A stretch of DNA of 43,721 bases from Bacillota bacterium (GCA_023622945.1 JAMNYG010000206.1:1-43721), one strand, 5' to 3'; counted from the stretch's first letter, positions 34,691 through 43,423 are shown. Translations and numbers: made by a program. The notes: a model not told the origin generated them from the letters alone.

Positions 34691-37078
34691 TTATTTCAGT
34701 TCCACAATGGTTACTCCGGTATCTCCTTCTCCGTAGCCGCCCAGCCTGAAAGACTTTATATGCTTGTTTGTTTTCAGGAACTGGTGGATACCGTTTCTTA
34801 AAGTTCCGGTTCCTTTTCCGTGTATCAGCACAACTTCCCTCAAACCTGAAAGGCTGGCATCATCAATATATTTGTCCACGCTGGCAATAGCCTGTTCCAG
34901 AACCATCCCCCGGACGTCCAGTTCAGGGGAAATGGTCTTGGACTTTGAGGAGCTGATCTTTCCTATTCCGCTTCTTTCCAGGATCTCCCCCTGGTCGTCG
35001 ATAAGTCTCAAATTGGTCACATGCACATTTATTTTCATTATGCCCACCTGCACAACAGTCTCACCGTCCTTGTCAGGCGGAGTCACTACGGTACCCTTCT
35101 GGTTAAGATTTAATATCATGACGCTGTCGCCCGGTTTCAGCTTATCAGGAGGCTTGACATATCCCTGCCTTGGCATCAGTGACTGCGCAAGGGATTCTTC
35201 CATCCTGTTGAGCTTTGTTCTCAGTTTTACCCTGAGCTCTTCGGCAGCCCTGCTTCTTTCCGCCTCTTCCTGCTCCTTTCTCAGCCTTTTCAGTTCTTCA
35301 AGTATTGCATCCGCTTCTTCCTTTGCCTCAAGGAGTATCTTCCGGGCCTGATCCCTGGCATCCCTTATGATCTTATCCTTCTGGGAATCCAGCTTTCTCT
35401 TCTGGTCTTCCAGCTCTTTTTTCAGCCTGTCAATTTCAATTCTTATGCGCTCTGCCCGGATCCTTTCATTTTCCGATTCCCTGCGGTTCTTTTCAATGGT
35501 CATCAGGATATCCTCAAACTGGATTTCCTCTTTGGTAAGGAACTCCTTTGCTTTATCAAGTATTTCCTCCTGAAGCCCCAGCCTTTTGGCTATTGCAAAG
35601 GCATTGCTCTTGCCGGGAACTCCTATCAGAAGCTTGTAGGTGGGCTTAAGGGTTTCCACGTCAAACTCACAGCATGCATTTTCCACGCCCTCGGTGGAAA
35701 TGGCATAAGCCTTAAGCTCGCTGTAATGGGTTGTGGCCACGGCTACAGTGCCCCACTCCCGCAGCTTGTCAAGGATGGACATGGCCAGTGCCGCGCCTTC
35801 GGTAGGATCGGTACCTGCTCCAAGCTCATCAAAAAGAACCAGGGACCTGTCATCCGCCTCCTTCAGTATTTTCACAATGTTGGTCATATGGGAGGAAAAT
35901 GTGCTGAGGCTCTGCTCAATGCTCTGTTCATCACCTATATCTGCAAATACCTTGTCAAAGACGTACATTTGAGTACCTTCACTGGCCGGAACGTGAAGCC
36001 CTGACTGCATCATAAGGGTAAAGAGCCCCACCGTCTTGAGAGTTACGGTTTTTCCTCCGGTGTTTGGTCCGGTAATTACCAATACATTGAATTGATCGCC
36101 TATCCAAAAGTCTATGGGCACCACCGTCTCCGGATCAAGCAGAGGGTGTCTGCCCTTTTTGATGACCATTTTCTTGCGGCTGCTTATCCCGGGACACACG
36201 CAGTTGTAGTCTACGCTCAGCCGCGCCTTTGCAAATATAAAATCCAGTCTTGCCAATATATCTATATTTGAAGCCAGTTCCGGCAGTATGGAAGCCACTT
36301 CGGAAGTAAGCTCCTGCAGTATCCTCTCTATCTCAAGCTGTTCCTTTATCCTGAGCTGTTTGATGTTGTTGTTGGCTTCCACCACGACCATAGGTTCCAC
36401 AAAAATAGTTGCGCCGCTTGCAGAAGAATCATGTACAAGCCCCGGAACCTGGTTCCTGTATTCCTGTCTTACCGGAACCACGTACCTGTCGCCCCTCATG
36501 GTCACTATCGGTTCCTGCATGTATTTCTGATATTTGGGAGATCTTACAAACTCATTCAGTTTTTCTTTTATTGATTCCTGCAGATTCCTTATTTGCTTTC
36601 TGATGGATGCCAGGGTGGGACTTGCGTCATCTGCAATTTCTTCTTCGCCCAAAATTGAGCTGTTTATCCTGTCTTCTATCCTTCTGTTGGTTGCAAGGCC
36701 GTTTATAAGCTCCCTGACTATGTTGGATTCCTCATCCGTCCTTTCCCGGGAATCCTCTCCGGCATAATTCTTCAGGTTTCTGCTTGCTCTTAAAACATCG
36801 GAAATCCTAAGAAGCTCACCCGGAGAAAGGACGGAACCGACCCTTACCCTCCTGATGCTTCCTCTTATATCGTGTATTCCTCCCAACGGAGGATTGCCCC
36901 TGCGCACAATGAAGCTTACCCCGTCGGAGGTTTCCTTTAGAGCCCTTTTGACCTTCTCAGGGTCTGTTTCCGGTACCAGTTTCTCCGCCAGTTCCCTTCC
37001 CAGTTGGGAAGCTGTCAACGCAGCCAGCCTGGCTATTATTTTATGAAATTCCAAAACTCTCAGAGTTCTGTCGTTCAT
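34691..37078 (-). CDS. mutS2: Endonuclease MutS2
   Basis: MutS2 is a MutS-family ATPase and nuclease that suppresses recombination and rescues collided ribosomes. It has 795 residues. Walker A GPNTGGKT is at 337-344, with the ABC-type DELGAGTDPTEGAAL block after it. A long charged coiled coil lies at ~520-640. A KOW-like segment comes before the C-terminal Smr nuclease domain (LDVRGMVLEQA, VVLIHGKGTGTLRNGI). The DNA mismatch-recognition domain of MutS is absent, as expected. A sigma-A promoter lies ~140 bp upstream. Confidence 0.96.
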   Translation of the reverse strand: MNDRTLRVLEFHKIIARLAALTASQLGRELAEKLVPETDPEKVKRALKETSDGVSFIVRRGNPPLGGIHDIRGSIRRVRVGSVLSPGELLRISDVLRASRNLKNYAGEDSRERTDEESNIVRELINGLATNRRIEDRINSSILGEEEIADDASPTLASIRKQIRNLQESIKEKLNEFVRSPKYQKYMQEPIVTMRGDRYVVPVRQEYRNQVPGLVHDSSASGATIFVEPMVVVEANNNIKQLRIKEQLEIERILQELTSEVASILPELASNIDILARLDFIFAKARLSVDYNCVCPGISSRKKMVIKKGRHPLLDPETVVPIDFWIGDQFNVLVITGPNTGGKTVTLKTVGLFTLMMQSGLHVPASEGTQMYVFDKVFADIGDEQSIEQSLSTFSSHMTNIVKILKEADDRSLVLFDELGAGTDPTEGAALAMSILDKLREWGTVAVATTHYSELKAYAISTEGVENACCEFDVETLKPTYKLLIGVPGKSNAFAIAKRLGLQEEILDKAKEFLTKEEIQFEDILMTIEKNRRESENERIRAERIRIEIDRLKKELEDQKRKLDSQKDKIIRDARDQARKILLEAKEEADAILEELKRLRKEQEEAERSRAAEELRVKLRTKLNRMEESLAQSLMPRQGYVKPPDKLKPGDSVMILNLNQKGTVVTPPDKDGETVVQVGIMKINVHVTNLRLIDDQGEILERSGIGKISSSKSKTISPELDVRGMVLEQAIASVDKYIDDASLSGLREVVLIHGKGTGTLRNGIHQFLKTNKHIKSFRLGGYGEGDTGVTIVELK

Positions 37079-37215
37079 GAGTGATCCTTTCCATATATAA
37101 AGATATAAAGAGCCGCATTTTTGCCGCTCCGGTTTATGTCATGCCGTTCTCACTTATTTTGCCCTTTTTCATTGTGCCATCGGCACCTGTTTTACCTTTT
37201 TATTATAGCACAAAT

Positions 37216-37243
37216 ATTATAGCACAAATCATCCGGATGACAA
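37216..37243 (-). promoter_or_regulatory. Promoter of mutS2
   Basis: On the minus strand TTGTCA (37243-37238), 16-nt spacer, TATAAT (37221-37216). The -10 region TTTGTGCTATAATA is tandemly duplicated (second copy near 37214-37201). It leaves a leader of ~130 nt. Confidence 0.6.
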
Positions 37244-37285
37244 TAACCGGGTCAGGTCCGGAAAATTTACTTTGGCAGCCATAGC

Positions 37286-37314
37286 TTCTCACCGGATTAC
37301 CCTTATGTTATAAT
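37286..37314 (+). promoter_or_regulatory. Promoter candidate of the HAD phosphatase gene
   Basis: TTCTCA (37286-37291), 17-nt spacer, TATAAT (37309-37314). The predicted start leaves a leader of only about 10 nt before the ATG at 37332. Confidence 0.45.
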
Positions 37315-37331
37315 AGCACCTGGGTGATCAG

Positions 37332-37976
37332 ATGTTCAAATACATACTTTTCGATTTCGACGGTACCCTTGTGGACACCAATGAGCTGATAATAACCGCT
37401 TTGAGAGAAACGGCAAAACGATTTATCAACAGGGACCTTACACAGGAGGACCTCAACTCCATATTGGGAAAATACCTGGATGACCAGATGAAACATTTAA
37501 GCCCTGAAAATTACCGGAAAATGTCGGATTACTACAGCATGTTTTATAAGAAAAACCAGGACGCAATGGTAAAAGAATTTTGCGGCATAAGGGATATGCT
37601 GGCCCGGCTTAAAGACCTGGGGGCAAAAACTGCAATAGTATCGGCCAAGGAGCCGGGAGGAATAAAACACGGCCTTAATCTCTTTAAGCTCGATGGTTAT
37701 ATCGACTGCATAATCAGCGCTCATGACATACAAAACAACAAGCCTCACCCCGAACCTGCGCTGAAAGCAATGGCAGCGTTAGGGGCAAAGCCTGATGAAA
37801 CCCTTTTGGTTGGAGACAGTCCTTACGATGTCGCATGCGCTCAAAATGCCGGGATTAAATCGGTCCTGGTGGGCTGGACCATATTCCCCAAAGAGAGTTT
37901 TCTCGAAGCGTCTCCGGACTTTTATATAGACAAGCCCGCAGACCTGATAGAAATAGTTAAATCGGGCTGCGTCTAG
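37332..37976 (+). CDS. HAD-superfamily phosphatase (PpaX/Gph-like)
   Basis: This 214-residue HAD hydrolase with a helical cap has motif I FDFDGTLVDT (6-15), the motif II Ser in TAIVSAKE, motif III Lys around PHPEPALKAM and motif IV LLVGDSPYDVACA. The cap type and length match pyrophosphatase PpaX and phosphoglycolate phosphatase; which substrate is used cannot be decided. GGGTGATC is a weak SD. It is divergent from mutS2. Confidence 0.85.
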   Translation: MFKYILFDFDGTLVDTNELIITALRETAKRFINRDLTQEDLNSILGKYLDDQMKHLSPENYRKMSDYYSMFYKKNQDAMVKEFCGIRDMLARLKDLGAKTAIVSAKEPGGIKHGLNLFKLDGYIDCIISAHDIQNNKPHPEPALKAMAALGAKPDETLLVGDSPYDVACAQNAGIKSVLVGWTIFPKESFLEASPDFYIDKPADLIEIVKSGCV

Positions 37977-38014
37977 GTCCTTCGTGGAAGACGTCCTATG
38001 AAGGAATACACCTT

Positions 38015-38168
38015 ACCATGAACATACTTTACGTTACGATGAAAATGCTTTACGTTGAAGATACTTTACAACGGTGAAGATACTTTAAGGCGAATAACAC
38101 TACGATGAATAACTTTGCAATTAATATACTTTACATTGAATGTACTTTGTAATGAAAATACTTTACTT
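38015..38168. repeat. Degenerate short tandem repeats (~16-21 bp) between convergent genes
   Basis: About eight imperfect copies of a unit like ATGAANATACTTTACGTT occur, with TACTTTA-type cores near 38025, 38046, 38062, 38081, 38110, 38127, 38143 and 38159. They fill the gap between the HAD gene and DUF3842. There is no open frame or terminator. Confidence 0.7.
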
Positions 38169-38579
38169 AAGCTCATTTTTTACCATTGCTATCGCATAAT
38201 CTATCAAACAAGGCAGAGGTTCGTTCACCACGCCTGCTATTTCTATATTGCATTTTGCAAGGGGAATGAGCACTTTTCTTGCAGGGCTTTCGGTGATGGC
38301 TTCTGCCATTTTTGGTGTCAATTCTCCAAGCATGGAATTTGCCACAATTATTCCTATTGGCCCCATGATTACGTCTACTTTTGCAGCGTTATAAACAATG
38401 GCGTTCTCCCCGGAAGCTCCTTCAGTTGCTCCTGCCTTAAGCATCTGTGTAGTGGCCAGGACATTTGTGCCAAGGGCAAGGATGTATACATCGTCAGAAA
38501 GCTCCTTTCTGAGCTTTTCAATTATGGCTTTACCTATTCCTCCTCCCTGGCCGTCTATGACCGCAATCCTGATCAGCAT
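38163..38579 (-). CDS. DUF3842 family protein
   Basis: This is a 138-residue protein with the DUF3842 start IRIAVIDGQGGGIGKAIIEKL, a Gly-rich nucleotide-binding-like loop, followed by ILALGTNVLATTQMLKAGA and the hydrophobic IMGPIGIIVANSMLGELTP. Function is unknown in all organisms known to me. The ATG at 38579 has AGGGGGTG just upstream. It is expressed alone, with a promoter whose -35 lies inside a 20-bp palindrome. Confidence 0.85.
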   Translation of the reverse strand: MLIRIAVIDGQGGGIGKAIIEKLRKELSDDVYILALGTNVLATTQMLKAGATEGASGENAIVYNAAKVDVIMGPIGIIVANSMLGELTPKMAEAITESPARKVLIPLAKCNIEIAGVVNEPLPCLIDYAIAMVKNELK

Positions 38580-38672
38580 GAACACCCCCTGATGGAATTA
38601 CATTAACTCCCACAGGAGTATTGACTCCCATGTCCGAAAACTTCTTTTCAATCAATATAACACAACCATTAT

Positions 38673-38707
38673 AGTATAACAACATACATTGCAGTTGCAA
38701 CTGCAAT
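38673..38707 (-). promoter_or_regulatory. Promoter with a 20-bp palindromic operator upstream of DUF3842
   Basis: On the minus strand TTGCAA (38700-38695), 16-nt spacer, TATACT (38678-38673). The palindrome ATTGCAGTTGCAACTGCAAT (38688-38707) is perfect over 20 bp and covers the -35 box, a likely repressor or activator site. Confidence 0.6.
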
Positions 38708-38743
38708 TGATGTAATACACAAAATGTCGAAAACAAATCCTCC

Positions 38744-38821
38744 CCATGGGATGCAGGGATATTTCAACCCCCCATGGGTGCGGAAATATTTCAATCCCTC
38801 CATTGGCCGCAGAAGCATTCC
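38744..38821. repeat. Three degenerate 28-bp direct repeats
   Basis: Units begin at 38744, 38772 and 38800, each starting CCATGGG or CCATTGG, followed by a GCAG/GCGG block and ATATTTCAA or a decayed form. They lie between the DUF3842 promoter and the amidase terminator. Confidence 0.6.
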
Positions 38822-38830
38822 AAAAAATAC

Positions 38831-38872
38831 GGGACAAAGCACGGGATATTCAACGCATCCCGTTTTTGTCCC
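38831..38872 (-). terminator. Terminator of the amidase gene
   Basis: A nested hairpin: outer GGGACAAA / TTTGTCCC and inner CGGGAT / ATCCCG. On the minus strand it is followed by GTATTTTTTGG. It lies ~90 bp after the amidase stop. Confidence 0.75.
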
Positions 38873-38960
38873 AATTTCAACCTCCGCACCTTTGGATGTC
38901 TCAAACTTTAATAATGCGTATCCGTGCATTGTAACAATACCGGCGTTTTGTTAAATTCCG

Positions 38961-39989
38961 TCATATTTCCTCCAGTGCGGACAAAATGGCTTTTTTAAGC
39001 GCCTCAGCAGCTTTTTGCCTGTATGAAGCGGTCAGAAGCTTGTTAAGCTCCGTTTTGTTTGTCATAAAACCAATTTCTGCAATAACCGCAGGCATCTTGG
39101 TAGTTCTAAGCACTGCCAGCTCCGGCCTGGCAAAAATTCCGTGGTTTTTTGTCTCCAAATCATTAACAAGGGTTTGTTGGACAATCTCTGCAAACCGCTT
39201 AGCTGTCAACCTGCCTTTCGAATGTCCCTCTCCGGGATGATAAAGGGTCATGGTGCCTGTTGCGCTCATATAACCGGCATTGTTATGAATGCTTACAAAC
39301 AGGTCTGCATTTACCCTGTTGGCAAGGTCTGATCTTTCATACAGTCCCACATATGAACCGTCGGTACGGGTCATGTACGTGGTAATGCCGCAGTCCTTCA
39401 GAAGTTTTTCAAGCCTCTTTGCAATATCCAGGTTCAGATCCATTTCCCTTACGCCATAGGATACGGCGCCCGGATCGGAACCACCATGACCTGCATCCAC
39501 CACTACAACATAGTTCTTTTTATTGTCGCCGGGGGGAGTTGAAGGCTTAATGTCTCCCAAAATCACCGACTTTGTAGCGCCTTCCCAACTTGCCTGAATA
39601 CCGAAAGCGCTTGCAACATGTGCAAGAGGCACCATCACGGTTCCCCGGGAAAGCATAGGCTCAACATCTATGCTTACCACAATACCGTTGATATTCATTT
39701 CCTTCCGGCCTATCTGCATCCCTACCGAATCGTTGCCTCTTTTCAGCACTACTTTTCCGGTGGCCTCATACCAGTCAACCGTTATACCCAGCTTTGACAG
39801 CGTAGTTCTTGCCGGGGCCAGTATTCTTCCGTTTATGGACAGGGGATCTCTCTCAGGTTTGATCCATTGGCCGTTAACAGCAATGTTCACGTTTGCAGCT
39901 ACTATTACGTTATCCGACTCAGCAAAACTTAAAGGCAAAGAGAACAGTATAATGACGCATACTATGAATACTGATAATACTTTTTTCAT
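38961..39989 (-). CDS. Secreted N-acetylmuramoyl-L-alanine amidase with copper-amine-oxidase-like N-domain
   Basis: This is a 342-residue exported protein. A signal peptide (~1-23, VCVIILFSLPLSFAES) is followed by a copper amine oxidase-like N-terminal domain (~30-150, INGRILAPARTTLSKLGITVDWYEATGKVVL) that binds cell-surface polymers. The Amidase_3 zinc domain (~160-342) has DAGHGGSDPGA, the metal-ligand Glu in GVREMDLNLDIA, the His in VSIHNNA and the catalytic Glu in VIAEIGFMTN. It cleaves peptidoglycan stem peptides. AGGGGG is four bases before the ATG. Known relatives act in cell separation or spore cortex turnover. Confidence 0.93.
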   Translation of the reverse strand: MKKVLSVFIVCVIILFSLPLSFAESDNVIVAANVNIAVNGQWIKPERDPLSINGRILAPARTTLSKLGITVDWYEATGKVVLKRGNDSVGMQIGRKEMNINGIVVSIDVEPMLSRGTVMVPLAHVASAFGIQASWEGATKSVILGDIKPSTPPGDNKKNYVVVVDAGHGGSDPGAVSYGVREMDLNLDIAKRLEKLLKDCGITTYMTRTDGSYVGLYERSDLANRVNADLFVSIHNNAGYMSATGTMTLYHPGEGHSKGRLTAKRFAEIVQQTLVNDLETKNHGIFARPELAVLRTTKMPAVIAEIGFMTNKTELNKLLTASYRQKAAEALKKAILSALEEI

Positions 39990-40126
39990 GATTCCCCCTA
40001 TACATGATATTAACGCCGATATTGTTTACATAATATTTCTGCGTGAGATAAAAACTTCCTCTTTGTATTTTATTACAGGTACCTGAAACAAACGTATGAT
40101 AAGCGGTATAGGGGGTATCGGGATAG

Positions 40127-40180
40127 CCTGGAGTTTTTCTTTAACTTGGAAATTTCCTTTAACCTGGAGTTTTACTTCAG
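40127..40180. repeat. Three 18-bp direct repeats upstream of the amidase gene
   Basis: Exactly spaced units start at 40127, 40145 and 40163 with consensus CYTGGAGTTTTYCTTTAA. They lie between the amidase start and the stop of the membrane-protein gene. Confidence 0.65.
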
Positions 40181-40214
40181 CTTATAACTTTCCCGGGGCC
40201 AGTATTATGGTATC

Positions 40215-40739
40215 CTACCTTATAATTTTTCTGAGTCTTGCATTATAGTATTGTATGAAGAGGGTGTATACCCAGTCATATATGACAAATGCTATCTGAA
40301 GGGCAATTATGACAAGCTGCCATGGGATTCTTTCATCAATGGTGACCGTAAAAAAGCTCTTCATTATATGCAGCCCTGCTGCAAGGCATAAATTAAAGTA
40401 GATGATTTTCAATATGTACTCAACGATTATTTTCCCTGTTCTCTCTATGTAATACTTTACAAGCCCGTATATCCCGAAAAAACCGACGAATGCAGCAAGT
40501 CCTCCCACATGGCGTATTAAAACCGCCGCCAGCAGACTTGATGCCAGATAAAAATACCAGCCCGATTTAGCCCCCAATTCCATTATCACAATGGCCAGAG
40601 GAAAGGAACTCAGGGCATAAAAGGCCAGTCTGTTGGTAGGTGCCACCGTGGCCAGAAAAAGGAACAAAATGCTGAGGGCTATCATTATTCCGCTTAATGC
40701 AACCTTTTTTGCCGAGCTTAAATTCCGTCCTGCACTCAT
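40215..40739 (-). CDS. Integral membrane protein of unknown function
   Basis: This is a 174-residue hydrophobic protein with about five membrane segments (IMIALSILFLFLATV, FYALSSFPLAIVIMEL, YLASSLLAAVLI, GGLAAFVGFFGIYGLV, LVIIALQIAFVIYDWVYTLF). Size and helix layout recall ECF-type substrate-binding components, but no signature is recognised. It lies downstream of the J-domain gene in the same direction with a weak SD. Confidence 0.7.
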   Translation of the reverse strand: MSAGRNLSSAKKVALSGIMIALSILFLFLATVAPTNRLAFYALSSFPLAIVIMELGAKSGWYFYLASSLLAAVLIRHVGGLAAFVGFFGIYGLVKYYIERTGKIIVEYILKIIYFNLCLAAGLHIMKSFFTVTIDERIPWQLVIIALQIAFVIYDWVYTLFIQYYNARLRKIIR

Positions 40740-40803
40740 ATCCGATCCCTATTATTTATATATCTATATCCAACCCCTGCTATTTATATCCAATCCCCAT
40801 GTT

Positions 40804-41418
40804 TCAGCAGCAACTTATAAGGTCTCCTCCCATGCATTCGCAGCAGCAGTCGGAACACCAGAGGCACTGACATATGGTACACAGGTCCAGATCCTGGTTG
40901 TATCCCCTCCCGTAGGCATCGGTCCTGTAAACCCTGTTTGTATTGTGCAATCTGTTTAAAGCTTCTCTATACTCATAATTGGAGGGATCCATGCTTACGG
41001 CTGTCTGTATGTGTGTTACAGCCTGATCATACCATCCTCTCCGAAGAAAAATAAGCCCTTTCAGAAAATACCACTCTGCACTCCGATCACTGGTATTATT
41101 CAGCATATTTTCGGCTACACCGATATTTCCGCTGTTAATATGCATCCTGACCTGATAGTAGAAGCCCGTTCCTCCCTGTTGGCTCCATGTTCCCCTTTGG
41201 CTTTCTGAACTGCCGGTTTTATTTCCCGTGCCCATAAGGTAATCGTAAGCTTCATTGATTTCCCTCATTTTTTCTTCGGCAAGCTGAGCCAGGGGATTGT
41301 CCCTGTACTGATCAGGGTGGTACTTTTTTACAAGTTCCCTGTATGCTTTTTTGATCTCTTCTTTACTGGCACCTTCCTTTACACCCAGAACTTCATAAGG
41401 GTTTTTCAATTCCTTCAC
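40804..41418 (-). CDS. J-domain protein with TPR-like region and Cys-rich tail
   Basis: This is a 204-residue protein with an N-terminal J domain (~1-62, [33 protein letters not shown], with the HPD triad), which stimulates a DnaK-type ATPase. After a Gly/Ser linker, residues ~90-160 read as TPR-like helices ([41 protein letters not shown]). The last ~26 residues contain ten cysteines, perhaps a metal-binding tail. The GTG start at 41418 overlaps the upstream DUF5685 frame by 26 bases; a TTG three codons later is possible. The client is unknown. Confidence 0.85.
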   Translation of the reverse strand: MKELKNPYEVLGVKEGASKEEIKKAYRELVKKYHPDQYRDNPLAQLAEEKMREINEAYDYLMGTGNKTGSSESQRGTWSQQGGTGFYYQVRMHINSGNIGVAENMLNNTSDRSAEWYFLKGLIFLRRGWYDQAVTHIQTAVSMDPSNYEYREALNRLHNTNRVYRTDAYGRGYNQDLDLCTICQCLWCSDCCCECMGGDLISCC

Positions 41419-42245
41419 GGCTCCTTATACCCAAAATCTCTTCAGTTTTCCGAAGCATTCCCATATATATTATGTTTTCAAGCAATCCTTTGTTTTGCTT
41501 TATGTCTAAAAGCTGATATCCCTTTGCAATCTGGCTTAACGCATGGATTAGGTTGAACTCCACCCTTTGTCTTATTTTCTTTGCAAATTCGCTTATGTCT
41601 TCACCCTGATAACCAAATTGATATATAAGAGGGTTGTAGCTATTATTTTTTACATCCTCGGCCAGATCATTGTATGCATCCAGTATATATATCCACTTTC
41701 CCGTGTTATAACCTATCCACCTTAATATTTTCTCATTCCGCGAATCGGTGCACAGGGGTTCATATGCCATAACTTCTTCCATAAGCTTTGCAAAAGGCTC
41801 AGCTGCCTCATCCATGGAACTGCATTTTTCTTTTTCGAGGAGAGACAAACGCACAAGTTCTTTTTCCATGACACGGCATTTTTCCGGATGCCTTTTCCTG
41901 GCCTTCTTAAAGCCCGGCATCAGAAACAGCATCCCCGCCCCTGAAATTATGGAAGCATCGTCCTTCCATTTATCTTTCAAGTTATAATACGAAAGCGTCA
42001 TCAACAATAATGCTTTTTTTCCCTGCCGGATGAAGAAGGCATGTTCCCCTTTTTATCCTGGGCTTTTTGTCAGATAATGAAGATATCAGAATTGCCAGAA
42101 ATGTAATATCATAATTCAGTGTAATCCTTGAAATAAGACCGTATCTTTTTCCTATTGCTTTGCAGAGACCGCAGTAATATGCTCTGAATATTTCATATTC
42201 TTTTATTTTCAGCTCAGGTTTTTCAGGAATTATGTATCCGAACAT
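41393..42245 (-). pseudogene. DUF5685 family protein, reading frame broken in two
   Basis: The N-terminal part (42245 to ~42000) has the family start FGYIIPEKPELKIKEYEIFRAYYCGLCKAIGKRYG and SRITLNYDITFLAILISSL. It continues to CLLHPAGKKSIIVDDAFVL and a stop. The rest (from ~42018 to 41393) continues in another frame with SYYNLKDKWKDDASI, GKWIYILDAYNDLAEDVKNNSYNPLIYQFG, the usual DUF5685 middle and end. A run of seven A (minus strand, ~42014-42020) lies at the break, and about 10-15 residues usual at this point seem missing. It could be a real frameshift with small deletion, or a sequencing error. ATG 42245 overlaps the pgsA stop by one base. Confidence 0.8.
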
Positions 42246-42781
42246 CAAGACACCTTTTTCTTTGTCCCGTCATCGGTCTTTCTTCTTATGTAAACGAATT
42301 TCAAAGAATACATGAAGAAGGCGAACAGTGTGGCAATCACCGCTATAAATACAAATATGTCACTGTAATCCTTATTGAAAACGGCAAAAATAATTGCCAG
42401 GTAAAATACGACTGTTGCCATCTTGCCGTACCAGTTGGCTGAAACAACCACGTTGTCCTGTTTGTAAAGAAGAATGGTGCCTACTCCCATAAATGTTTCC
42501 TTGGCTATGACTATGATCAGCACTATGGGAGGTATTTTTTTCTGAAGAGTTAAAAATGCAAGAGCAGTAATCTGCATCAATTTGTCAGCAATAGGATCGG
42601 CCAGCTTCCCCCATGTAGTTATCATGTTGAATTTTCTGGCAATAAAGCCGTCAAGAACGTCTGTAAGACCTGCAAGGAGAAACATCGCTATTGCTTTATA
42701 ATAATCCATTACGTGGAGGTAATATCCAAAGACAGGTATCAGCAAAAACCTTATCGCCGTAAGAAAATTCGGTATATTCAC
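42245..42781 (-). CDS. pgsA: CDP-diacylglycerol-glycerol-3-phosphate 3-phosphatidyltransferase
   Basis: PgsA makes phosphatidylglycerol phosphate from CDP-diacylglycerol. It is a 178-residue polytopic enzyme. The CDP-alcohol phosphotransferase motif DG-x2-AR-x8-G-x3-D-x3-D is intact (DVLDGFIARKFNMITTWGKLADPIADK). N-terminal MNIPNFLTAIRFLLIPVF is typical. It overlaps the next gene by one base. Confidence 0.95.
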   Translation of the reverse strand: MNIPNFLTAIRFLLIPVFGYYLHVMDYYKAIAMFLLAGLTDVLDGFIARKFNMITTWGKLADPIADKLMQITALAFLTLQKKIPPIVLIIVIAKETFMGVGTILLYKQDNVVVSANWYGKMATVVFYLAIIFAVFNKDYSDIFVFIAVIATLFAFFMYSLKFVYIRRKTDDGTKKKVS

Positions 42782-42902
42782 CTATTCACCACCAAAATAT
42801 ATAATATAATAAAATAATATGTTGTATCTAGTTTATCACATTATGCATTTTTATTGCAATTTAAACATGACGTTTTGCAGCTGAACTAATGCAATTTGCT
42901 CT

Positions 42903-42929
42903 GGATTAACGCATTTAACCTGTTAATCC
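42903..42929. repeat. Inverted repeat at the thioesterase stop
   Basis: GGATTAAC (42903-42910) and GTTAATCC (42922-42929) flank an 11-nt loop overlapping the stop region. There is no T-tract, so its role as a terminator is uncertain. The remaining 140-bp gap to pgsA is A/T-rich and holds nothing else recognisable. Confidence 0.5.
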
Positions 42930-43339
42930 TGTGTGCTTTCAATAAGCTGATAAATGTCAGGAGCTGCCTTCCTGATATTTACAGGCTTCAGTTTGCTGTC
43001 GGTCCAGACATGGACGGTCTCTCCCACAGTAATAGGATTCTGTCCTCCGTTTTTAAACACCTCATACTGGAAAACAAGCCGGGTATAGGTCAATCCCTTC
43101 AAAGTTGTCTTGACGGTTATCTCATCTTCATATCTTGCCGCTCCCTTATAGCAACATTTCAGTTCCAGCAGGGGCAGCATAAAACCTCTTTCTTCTATCT
43201 TCGAATAAGGCATGCCAAGCTTTTTGATAAAGTCTGTCCTTCCGGCTTCAAACCATATGGGGTAGTTTGAGTGGTGCACTATCCCCATTGCGTCAGTTTC
43301 TGCATATCTCACCGTAAATGTTGTATATGTAGCAAACAT
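42923..43339 (-). CDS. Hotdog-fold acyl-CoA thioesterase (YbgC/FadM-like)
   Basis: This is a 138-residue protein of the 4-hydroxybenzoyl-CoA thioesterase family. The active-site segment VRYAETDAMGIVHHSNYPIWFEAGR carries the catalytic Asp (D16). TRLVFQYEVF and the long central helix fit a hotdog fold. It hydrolyses acyl-CoA thioesters; substrate unknown. It lies downstream of the small conserved protein with a terminator between. Confidence 0.9.
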   Translation of the reverse strand: MFATYTTFTVRYAETDAMGIVHHSNYPIWFEAGRTDFIKKLGMPYSKIEERGFMLPLLELKCCYKGAARYEDEITVKTTLKGLTYTRLVFQYEVFKNGGQNPITVGETVHVWTDSKLKPVNIRKAAPDIYQLIESTQD

Positions 43340-43364
43340 TTTATCACCTGTAAAAAATACTAAA

Positions 43365-43389
43365 CCCGTGCTTTTTCATTGGGCACGGG
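43365..43389 (-). terminator. Terminator after the small conserved protein gene
   Basis: Stem CCCGTGC / GCACGGG with an 11-nt loop, followed on the minus strand by TTTAGTATTTTTT. Confidence 0.75.
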
Positions 43390-43423
43390 AATATTATACT
43401 ACTATTTAATACCCTCAAATCGT

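Noticed and set aside
38744-38821. CRISPR array
   Set aside because: Units are adjacent with no unique spacers and only three decayed copies; no cas genes.
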